Source: an uncultured Methanobrevibacter sp. (GTDB taxonomy: Archaea; Methanobacteriota; Methanobacteria; Methanobacteriales; Methanobacteriaceae). Taken from it: 6,054 nucleotides of DNA. The position numbers and the translations under genes were made by a program. The notes below the pieces were generated by a model that was given only the letters and a program-made list of their open reading frames with translations, searched no databases and was not told where the DNA came from. Where the stretch lies: NCBI RefSeq assembly GCF_900316895.1, contig NZ_ONER01000108.1, forward strand, positions 1-6,054. Direction: 5' to 3'. Positions 1 to 4,887 of this stretch are shown here, one piece after another (the stretch's first letter is position 1; the number at the start of each line of letters is the position of its first letter).

Positions 1-698
1 TTAGCAATCATTTGTCTGGTTTCTTCAGCCCTTTCATCTAACTTTTCAGTGTTGATTTCAAAATTAAGCAAATGGGATAACTTTAACAGTAAAGCTTCGG
101 CAGCTTCCGCATCAATGAAATATCCTGGGGTTTCACCCATAAGACAAGACCCTTCGATTCCTCTGCGGGCACCCAGACCTAAGAAAAGTCCTGAAGCACC
201 AACAATTCCGCCGTCATTGGATCTTAATTCAACTTCAGCCTCCTTCAAAAGCTCAACATTAGCTTCACAGGTAGCCGCTCCGAATACCTTAGGATTTTCA
301 ACCGGTTGCGGAGAAGTAACCATTCCGCCCAATGTGAAAATTTTATCAATGTCAAATTGGCAGACAAAATCTAAAATCTCTTTGCAAACCAGGTATTGCC
401 CTTCAGGAGATAATGCTTGGGTATTGCCCACAAGAAGAATTAAATCCAAATTATCTTCACCGACATCCTTCATGTAATATAGCTCATTAAACATGTTTTC
501 TATAATACCTTCCTCTTTAACAAGAACTTGAGGAGGGAAAGTCGGGGAATAAATTTCAGCAAACTTGGTAGCTCCCAATTCATCAATCATATGGTCTGCG
601 GCTAATTTACCCACATGTCCAAGACCAGGTAACGCTTCTATAAAAATAGGATTGTTTAATTCAACTTCTTCTAAAACAGTAAATTCTGCAGTATTCAT
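1..698 (-). CDS. PAC2-family protein (proteasome assembly chaperone-like, COG2047 type), C-terminus cut by window edge
   Basis: The reading frame is open from the ATG at 698 to the left edge (232 codons), so only the last few residues should be missing, given a usual family length of about 240-250. The N-terminal part carries the PAC2 signature: a hydrophobic strand then ALPGLGHVGKLAA (about residues 22-34), a further strand LDLILLVGNTQALSPEGQY (about 89-107), the glycine-rich TLGGMV (about 126-131), and NDGGIVGASGLFLGLG followed by GSCLMGETPGYF. No signal peptide or membrane segment is seen, so it is cytosolic. Archaeal PAC2 proteins related to PbaA/PbaB bind proteasome subunits, but the role of this particular subfamily is inferred. 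Start choice: AAGGAG lies inside the end of nop10 with a 7-nt spacer, and only 4 nt separate the two genes, so they are translated together. It is the last visible gene of the aif2a-nop10 group. Confidence 0.88.
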   Translation of the reverse strand, partial: MNTAEFTVLEEVELNNPIFIEALPGLGHVGKLAADHMIDELGATKFAEIYSPTFPPQVLVKEEGIIENMFNELYYMKDVGEDNLDLILLVGNTQALSPEGQYLVCKEILDFVCQFDIDKIFTLGGMVTSPQPVENPKVFGAATCEANVELLKEAEVELRSNDGGIVGASGLFLGLGARRGIEGSCLMGETPGYFIDAEAAEALLLKLSHLLNFEINTEKLDERAEETRQMIA

Positions 699-702
699 TG
701 TA

Positions 703-873
703 TTACTCCTTGTTCATTGCCTCTTTTTTTAATATGCGCCTATATTTACCATATTTATCCTCAACAGAAAATTTGGGAGGATAAATTACTTTAAGTGGTC
801 CTCCACATTTAGGGCAAGCATCTTTTAAAGTATAAATTCCACATTCAGGACATTTATTCATTTTCATATTCAT
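703..873 (-). CDS. nop10: Nop10, H/ACA RNA-protein complex subunit
   Basis: A 56-residue protein. Nop10 is a small essential part of the H/ACA ribonucleoprotein that, with Cbf5, Gar1 and L7Ae, uses guide RNA to pseudouridylate rRNA. The N-terminal zinc ribbon is visible as CPEC (residues 8-11) and CPKC (20-23), followed by the linker PPKFSVEDKYGKYRR (about 32-46), the typical Nop10 sequence that contacts Cbf5. The C-terminus is basic and helical (ILKKEAMNKE). Three in-frame ATGs lie close together (873, 867, 861); I chose the first, 6 nt after the aif2a stop, but no good Shine-Dalgarno site distinguishes them, and the protein may begin up to four residues later. It lies between aif2a and the PAC2 gene in the order usual for euryarchaea. 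Its own end contains the ribosome binding site of the next gene. Length and motifs are complete. Confidence 0.93.
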   Translation of the reverse strand: MNMKMNKCPECGIYTLKDACPKCGGPLKVIYPPKFSVEDKYGKYRRILKKEAMNKE

Positions 874-879
874 GTAAAT

Positions 880-1636
880 CTAATTGTCTAACTCTCTTAA
901 GAATGAACCGTTACCGCCAGATTCTTCAACAACTGCAATGCATCTTTCAGCTGCTGCTTTAAGAGTTTTTTCTGCTAAAATATAATCAGTAGATTTTACA
1001 GTAATTCTGTATCTTGGTGCACCAACACACTGGACTTTGATTTCTTCCTCTTCGTCGCCGTTATCTTCAGCGGCCTTAAGGGCTGAAATGATAACCTCAA
1101 CACCATCAGGTACAAAAGTTTCAATATCTACATAACCGTTGATGTGAACTTCAGGAGGAGTGATATTCTTCTTAGCTACTTCAGTAATAGCATCAGCCCA
1201 ATCCTGTGGGATTCCTTCTTCAGTTAAAGATTCGGCACCTTCATCAGAAGCAGCTTCAAAAGCACCATAGACATCTCCGAAAATGTCCATAAGCTCATAA
1301 CCTACCTCATCATAGGCCTCATCTAAAGTTTTATCTAATGATTTAGCAGATAATTCCAAGAATTTTTCAGCTTTTTGTTCAATTTTCCAATGTTGGATTT
1401 TTTTAGTTCTCTGATCTTCACGGATTCTTTTTAAGGAAGCGTCGACATGTCCTTTTTTAGGGTTAACTCTCAAAACACGACAGACGATTTTTTGATTTTC
1501 TCTTACGTGGTCTCTGATGTTTTTAACCCAACCGGAAGATACTTCAGAAATATGAATAAAAGCTTCTTTGCCCTGATATTCTTCCAATTTAGCAAAAGCC
1601 CCATAATTAAGAACTTTATTGACTTTTTCTTACCAT
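880..1636 (-). pseudogene. aif2a: translation initiation factor aIF2 subunit alpha, disrupted by an internal deletion/frameshift
   Basis: The alpha subunit of heterotrimeric aIF2, which brings initiator Met-tRNA to the small ribosomal subunit. The gene starts at ATG 1636 behind GGTGA (4-nt spacer) and encodes MVRKSQ, then meets TAA at 1618-1616. The body of the protein resumes in another frame from about 1620: NKVLNYGAFAKLEEY, then the TTG codon at 1587 and 234 further residues to the TAG at 882-880. Visible parts are the rest of the S1 domain (GKEAFIHISEVSSGWVKNIR; RVLRVNPKKGHVDASLK), a helical middle domain, and the alpha/beta C-terminal domain that binds the gamma subunit (KVQCVGAPRYRITVKS). 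The missing piece is the conserved strand usually reading like WPxxGDLIVGTV, about 12 residues; the join is equivalent to losing 2 nt modulo 3. A truncated product from TTG 1587 is possible but would lack the first S1 strands and that codon has no evident ribosome binding site. Either an assembly error or real gene damage. Identity is certain; its functional state is not. Confidence 0.88.
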
Positions 1637-1640
1637 ATTC

Positions 1641-1645
1641 TCACC
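1641..1645 (-). promoter_or_regulatory. Shine-Dalgarno site of aif2a
   Basis: GGTGA four bases before ATG 1636, matching the GGAGGTGA consensus complementary to the archaeal 16S rRNA end. It fixes the original start of aif2a and shows that the intact 5' end is present, so the early stop is caused by lost coding sequence, not by a wrongly chosen start. Confidence 0.75.
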
Positions 1646-1651
1646 AACATC

Positions 1652-1712
1652 AAATAAAAATTATAAAAAATAGTAAAAAAATAAGTTTAAAACTAGAAAT
1701 CTAGTTTAAAAC
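1652..1712 (-). terminator. hairpin plus T-rich tract after rps27e
   Basis: The arms at 1685-1697 and 1700-1712 are an inverted repeat of 13 bases with a single mismatch, separated by two bases (GTTTAAAACTAGA / TCTAGTTTAAAAC on the plus strand). The rps27e stop codon lies within it. In the transcribed direction it is followed from 1684 by TTATTTTTTT and further T runs down to about 1652. Archaeal termination depends mainly on T tracts, so this is a plausible terminator or attenuator between rps27e and aif2a. The sequence TTTTATAA at about 1668-1661 could alternatively act as a TATA box for aif2a, giving a very short leader; that is less certain. Confidence 0.6.
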
Positions 1713-1880
1713 TTTTTCAATGTGTGCGGTGATTTTAGCTTTAGCACCGCGAGATTTGACAAGAGTCTTACCGCAAATGATACATTTTACATCAGATGCA
1801 GCACGGTCGAATATTACTTGTTCGTTGTCACAATCTAAACATTTAACTTTTAAAAAGTTTCCTCTACCTTTACTAACCAT
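1701..1880 (-). CDS. rps27e: 30S ribosomal protein S27e
   Basis: A 59-residue zinc-ribbon protein of the small ribosomal subunit, shared by Archaea and eukaryotes. The four zinc ligands are C14-x2-C17 (KCLDCDNEQVIF) and C33-x2-C36 (KCIICGKTL), with the family sequence FLKVKC near the start and a C-terminal tail ending in AHIEKVLN. I chose ATG 1880 and not the in-frame GTG at 1889, because GGTGG at 1890-1886 is correctly spaced (5 nt) for the ATG and because the family begins near MVSKGRGNFLKV. The gene begins 10 nt after the rpl44e stop, so the two are one transcript. Full length for the family, with no anomalies. The stop codon lies within the terminator hairpin. Confidence 0.96.
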   Translation of the reverse strand: MVSKGRGNFLKVKCLDCDNEQVIFDRAASDVKCIICGKTLVKSRGAKAKITAHIEKVLN

Positions 1881-1890
1881 GTTAACCACC

Positions 1891-2169
1891 TTATTTAGCT
1901 ACGAATTCAGGTTTACCTGTTCTGAAAGATTGTTTAATGTGAGATTTACCACATTCTTTACATTTAAGTCTTAAGTCTAATTTTTTAACTGGCTTGTTTC
2001 CAGCAGGTAAAGGCCTTGGGTAACCTCTATAACCAGCAGTCACACGTCTGAATTGTCTTTGTCCCCAGGTTAACTCACTAGCTTTTCTCCTTTTTGCAGT
2101 GTGCACTTCATGTACAGTGTGTTTTCTGCAATAAGGACAGTATGTTCTTTTTTCTTTTGGTATTTTCAT
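1891..2169 (-). CDS. rpl44e: 50S ribosomal protein L44e (eL42)
   Basis: A 92-residue protein of the large subunit, located near the E site in known archaeal and eukaryotic ribosomes. It begins MKIPKEKRTYCPYCRKHT: zinc ligands C11 and C14 pair with C70 and C73 (LKCKECGKSH). Between them is the highly basic stretch with TWGQRQFRRVTAGYRGYPRPLP that contacts rRNA. Length equals the usual methanobacterial form. The start is supported by GGTGA at 2178-2174, 4 nt before the ATG. It is the first gene of the ribosomal pair rpl44e-rps27e and has its own upstream region of about 218 bp with a TATA box, so it is probably the head of a transcription unit. Confidence 0.96.
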   Translation of the reverse strand: MKIPKEKRTYCPYCRKHTVHEVHTAKRRKASELTWGQRQFRRVTAGYRGYPRPLPAGNKPVKKLDLRLKCKECGKSHIKQSFRTGKPEFVAK

Positions 2170-2209
2170 TATTTCACCGTAAATTAATAAATCATTGTAA
2201 ATCTATCTA

Positions 2210-2227
2210 TGAATTTATCTAAATTCA
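2210..2227. repeat. perfect inverted repeat in the rpl44e leader
   Basis: TGAATTTA-TC-TAAATTCA: two 8-base arms with a 2-base centre, 40 bases upstream of the rpl44e start codon. The tiny centre is more typical of a dimeric protein-binding site on DNA than of an RNA hairpin, although an AT-rich region produces such symmetry by chance fairly easily. Regulatory role is inference. Confidence 0.45.
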
Positions 2228-2300
2228 ATTTCTATCAAAAAACGTTAGAGATAAAAACTGCATTGTAACGCATCAAGTCTACAGACAGCAAAAATCCAAA

Positions 2301-2309
2301 TTATATAAA
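2301..2309 (-). promoter_or_regulatory. probable TATA box of the rpl44e-rps27e operon
   Basis: TTTATATAA in the transcribed direction, the best TATA-like match in this gap. Transcription would then start near 2280, leaving an untranslated leader of about 110 bases that contains the 2210-2227 palindrome. In this AT-rich gap other, closer elements (for example near 2220) cannot be excluded, so the start site is uncertain. Confidence 0.5.
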
Positions 2310-2329
2310 ATATAATTTTTTATTATCAC

Positions 2330-2356
2330 AAATAGATACGATTAATATATCTATTT
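2330..2356. repeat. perfect 9-bp inverted repeat between the GINS gene and the rpl44e promoter
   Basis: Arms AAATAGATA (2330-2338) and TATCTATTT (2348-2356) with a 9-base spacer. It sits 31 bases after the GINS stop and about 20 bases upstream of the proposed rpl44e TATA box. It could be a regulator site for the ribosomal operon or part of the 3' end of the GINS transcript; no T tract follows it directly, so a terminator role is less likely. Confidence 0.45.
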
Positions 2357-2387
2357 ATTAAGCTATTTAAATGTAATGGAAAAACAC

Positions 2388-3209
2388 CTAAATTTTGACC
2401 TGACGGCCTTTTCGATTTTTGAAAAATATTTTTGCATTGACCAAAGGCAATGTTACAATATCCTGCGGTCTGAAAGGCCCATAGGTTTTCTCATCAACAC
2501 CAACAATAGCTCCAACTTCATCAAAAACAAGCATTGTGACGAGCTCTGTTTCTTTAGCCACCTTCTTTGATTCAAAATCATAAAACTCATCCTGAGCATC
2601 AAAAGCATTAGGATTGTCTTCAATATGCTCAACGGGTTTTGGCCTGGCTTGAGGTTTTTCAGCAGGCTGTTTTATATCCTGTGAAACCTTAGGTTCAGGT
2701 TTTTCTTTTATGATTGGCTCGGCTTCGGTTTTTTCTACTTCAACTTCAGGAGTCAAAGTGGTCTTTTGAGTCTCTTTAGGTTTGATAATCGGCTTTTTGG
2801 GAGTTTCATCATCAGACAGCTTTTCAAGTGAAATGTTGCTTCTGTGATTTTTCAATGTGTCGATTAGGGAATAGTAGAATTGCTCTTCCTCTGGAGTCAA
2901 GTTTAGGGGAGTGGTGTCCACCAAATCAAACTGAGGCTTTCCTGTGAATAGATGATATGATCTGTGAATGTTTACAACAGCAGCTTCTGAAATCTTCTTT
3001 TCACGCCTTTCACAAATCTCTGTTGCAATGATTTGAGATTGCTTAAGCAAGGATACGGCTTTGGAAAACGGATCGCTCATCGCTTCCTGCTTCAGCACAT
3101 CCATATATTCCTGAAGCTGACTGTAGAAATCCTCCTCTACACGAGCTAATGTGCCGTTATTCCGTTCTTTTTTCTGAATTTGACGTAAATCTTGATAGAA
3201 TTTATCCAC
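2388..3209 (-). CDS. gins51: DNA replication GINS complex subunit, Gins51 (Sld5/Psf1-like) type
   Basis: A 273-residue subunit of GINS, which joins MCM helicase and the GAN/Cdc45-like protein in the archaeal replisome. Domain order is A then B: a helical A domain at about 1-125 (with the motif IATEICERREKKI, about 60-72), a Lys/Glu/Pro-rich and probably disordered linker at about 132-210, and a small beta-rich B domain at about 222-273 (LVFDEVGAIVGVDEKTYGPF, then PQDIVTLPLVNAKIFFKN). The A-B order with a long linker fits Gins51 and not Gins23. The start is a GTG at 3209 preceded immediately by an in-frame TAA, so it cannot lie farther upstream; a weak GATGGT precedes it. It follows pcn after 56 bases that contain a T-rich tract. 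Pairing with PCNA fits a replication-fork role. The weakly conserved linker makes this gene easy to mislabel as hypothetical. Confidence 0.88.
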   Translation of the reverse strand: MDKFYQDLRQIQKKERNNGTLARVEEDFYSQLQEYMDVLKQEAMSDPFSKAVSLLKQSQIIATEICERREKKISEAAVVNIHRSYHLFTGKPQFDLVDTTPLNLTPEEEQFYYSLIDTLKNHRSNISLEKLSDDETPKKPIIKPKETQKTTLTPEVEVEKTEAEPIIKEKPEPKVSQDIKQPAEKPQARPKPVEHIEDNPNAFDAQDEFYDFESKKVAKETELVTMLVFDEVGAIVGVDEKTYGPFRPQDIVTLPLVNAKIFFKNRKGRQVKI

Positions 3210-3237
3210 TTAAGACCATCTCTAAAAATTAACTTTT

Positions 3238-3274
3238 AAAAATAAAAAAAGATGAACCGATGAAATTAATCATC
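3238..3274 (-). terminator. T-rich terminator after pcn
   Basis: In the transcribed direction a short hairpin over the pcn stop (GATGA-6 nt-TCATC, 3274-3259) is followed by GGTTCATC and then TTTTTTTATTTTT (3250-3238). A T-rich run of this kind fits archaeal intrinsic termination. Since the GINS gene starts 29 bases later, the tract may end most pcn transcripts and allow some read-through, unless the GINS gene has a promoter inside the end of pcn. Confidence 0.5.
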
Positions 3275-4000
3275 TTGTTCTAATCTAGGAGCAAGTAAGA
3301 AACTGAGTTTACCGTCACCGGTTACCATATTGAGAGTCAAGCTCAATGGCATGTCGGTACCTAAACTGATTTCCGCTTCCTCTGAAAATTTATCTGCTTT
3401 GAGCATTTCTCTAATCTTATCTAAAGAGAATAAAGATTTCGCATGTTCCTGAATATTTTCTCCGTGAAGATACTTGATGCTTGCATCACCGAATTCACCG
3501 TCAGCTGATGCTATAAAGTAGTCTTCATCAACCTGCAATGCGATTTTATCTGAAAATATATCAATATCGTTGATTGAATCTTTTAAGATTGAGAAACGTA
3601 CTTTGAATGTGGTTGGATGTGAAATTTGAGGTGGAGTTGGATTATCGTATTCAATATCAATCAATCTGATTTTGAATGTTCTGGTTGCATCCCCTTCAAA
3701 AGTAATGATGAAATTACCTTCATCCACAGACATCAATACTCTGTCTTGAGATTTTGCACGTTTGAGCACTCTCATGAATTCATCAGTGTCAATGTTAATC
3801 TTTTCAGGCACATCACAAATGTATTCATCGAACAAGCTTGCTTTAAGTTCTAAATGTACGAAAGTTATGTGACTACGGTCTAAGGCATCTAATCTCATGC
3901 CTTCACTGTCAGTTTGAATCTGTACTTCATCAACGATTGATGAAATAGCATCAAAACTGGTTTTTAATATACTAGAATCACTTAATTCTGCTTTAAACAT
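3266..4000 (-). CDS. pcn: DNA polymerase sliding clamp (PCNA)
   Basis: A 244-residue protein, the normal length of an archaeal PCNA. It forms a homotrimeric ring around DNA and tethers DNA polymerases, FEN1, ligase and other partners. Visible marks are the N-terminal clamp repeat (FKAELSDSSILKTSFDAIS), the conserved GMRLDALDRSHITFV (about 34-48), CDVPEKINIDTDEFMRVLKRAK (62-83), the interdomain connecting loop at about 112-127 (LIDIEYDNPTPPQIS), and the C-terminus LSFLLAPRLEQDD, matching the APRxE ending whose pocket receives PIP-box peptides. The start at ATG 4000 is supported by AGAGG at 4012-4008, 7 nt upstream. It has its own TATA promoter in the gap after trpA and is followed by the GINS gene. 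No anomalies. Confidence 0.97.
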   Translation of the reverse strand: MFKAELSDSSILKTSFDAISSIVDEVQIQTDSEGMRLDALDRSHITFVHLELKASLFDEYICDVPEKINIDTDEFMRVLKRAKSQDRVLMSVDEGNFIITFEGDATRTFKIRLIDIEYDNPTPPQISHPTTFKVRFSILKDSINDIDIFSDKIALQVDEDYFIASADGEFGDASIKYLHGENIQEHAKSLFSLDKIREMLKADKFSEEAEISLGTDMPLSLTLNMVTGDGKLSFLLAPRLEQDD

Positions 4001-4038
4001 AAATAATCCTCTTATAAATAATGTATTTATATTTGTTT

Positions 4039-4052
4039 TTTATATATTATAA
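4039..4052 (-). promoter_or_regulatory. probable TATA box of pcn
   Basis: TTATAATATATAAA in the transcribed direction. Transcription would begin about 25 bases downstream, near 4015, just before the AGAGG ribosome binding site at 4012-4008, giving a short leader of about 15 bases before the pcn ATG. That geometry is typical for an archaeal gene and separates pcn from the tryptophan genes. Confidence 0.6.
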
Positions 4053-4079
4053 GTTTATCTGAAAATTGAAAATTGGGAC

Positions 4080-4102
4080 TGTCAAAATGTTAAATCTTGA
4101 CA
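4080..4102 (-). repeat. inverted repeat between trpA and pcn, possible trp operon 3' hairpin
   Basis: Arms TGTCAA (4080-4085) and TTGACA (4097-4102), spacer 11 bases, starting 12 bases after the trpA stop. It could form a weak hairpin at the 3' end of the trp transcript (moderate T runs follow: CAATTTTCAATTTTC) or be an operator upstream of the pcn TATA box. It does not contain the TGTACA box known for the TrpY regulator of Methanothermobacter. Confidence 0.4.
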
Positions 4103-4113
4103 CTCACTGAAAA

Positions 4114-4887
4114 TTATTCATTTGATGCTTTTTTCATGTTTGAAACATATTCTTTTAGGGGTTCTGCTGCATTTTCACCGTATTCTTCAATGATTTTTAC
4201 AATTGCACTGCCGACAATGACTCCATCAGCAATTTTTCCAATTTCAGTTGCCTGTTCGGGAGTATTGATACCGAAACCGACAGCCAAAGGCAAATCAGTG
4301 ACTTCGCGAATGTCGGATAAAATTGCATTCAAATCAGTTTTGATTTCTGAACGCATCCCAGTAACTCCCAATGATGAAACAACATAAATAAAACCGGTTG
4401 CATCACCCGCAATCTTTTGTATTCTCTGTTTTGAAGTAGGGGCAATCAATGAAATGACATCAACCCCATTTGAAAGGGCAATATCCTTAATTTCACCTTT
4501 TTCCTCATATGGCAAGTCAGGAGAAATAATTCCATCAATGCCCAGCTCGGCACATCTTTTAAAGAACCTTTCATAACCGTAAAAGAAAACAGGATTGATA
4601 TAAGTCAAAAAGACCAGTGGAATGTCTGTTTTTTCACGCACTCTTCTGACAATGTCAAATACGTCATCGGTTGTGGTATTGTGTTTCAAAGCCCTAACGT
4701 TAGCGTCCTGGATAACGACGCCTTCAGCCATCGGATCTGAAAATGGAATGCCTATCTCAACCAAATCGCAACCTGCCTCTTCCATTGCAAGAATGTATTC
4801 GACGGTTTTGTCAATTGTTGGGTCTCCCGCTGTCAAAAATCCTATGAAAGCGGTTCCGTTTTCAAATGCATTGGATATCTTACTCAT
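4114..4887 (-). CDS. trpA: tryptophan synthase alpha chain
   Basis: A 257-residue TIM-barrel enzyme that splits indole-3-glycerol phosphate into indole and glyceraldehyde 3-phosphate, passing indole to TrpB. The N-terminal GFLTAGDPT, the strand LVEIGIPFSDP with the catalytic Glu at E44 (Glu49 of the Salmonella enzyme), the loop-2/active-site segment MAEGVVIQDANVRAL, PDLPYEEKGEI, the loop-6 region VVSSLGVTGMRSEI, and the phosphate-binding GFGI and GVIVGSAIV are all present. One notable change: the usual ADGPxIQ is AEGVVIQ, so the second catalytic acid (Asp60 in Salmonella) is Glu55 here. The ATG overlaps the end of trpB by 8 nt (ATGAGTAA), with GGAG at 4900-4897; such coupling fits subunits of one complex. 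No trpD follows; the next gene is pcn. Confidence 0.96.
   Translation of the reverse strand: MSKISNAFENGTAFIGFLTAGDPTIDKTVEYILAMEEAGCDLVEIGIPFSDPMAEGVVIQDANVRALKHNTTTDDVFDIVRRVREKTDIPLVFLTYINPVFFYGYERFFKRCAELGIDGIISPDLPYEEKGEIKDIALSNGVDVISLIAPTSKQRIQKIAGDATGFIYVVSSLGVTGMRSEIKTDLNAILSDIREVTDLPLAVGFGINTPEQATEIGKIADGVIVGSAIVKIIEEYGENAAEPLKEYVSNMKKASNE

Noticed and set aside
49..477. Plus-strand open frame of 142 codons
   Set aside because: Lies antisense to the PAC2 gene, whose protein is clearly family-like; the plus-strand product has low complexity and no recognisable motif.
1585..1636. Programmed frameshifting or translational bypass in aif2a and trpB
   Set aside because: Recoding can skip or shift bases that are present, but here conserved residues are absent from all frames at the join, so sequence is missing.
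1881..1889. GTG start three codons upstream for rps27e
   Set aside because: The GGTGG ribosome binding site overlaps this codon, so it cannot serve it; the ATG at 1880 is correctly spaced and fits the family N-terminus.
1447..1974. Plus-strand open frames opposite aif2a, rps27e and rpl44e
   Set aside because: Each is antisense to a gene of certain identity and none has a ribosome binding site or family resemblance.
3217..3219. ATG upstream of the GINS GTG start
   Set aside because: It is out of frame with the GINS protein and meets a stop codon after five codons.
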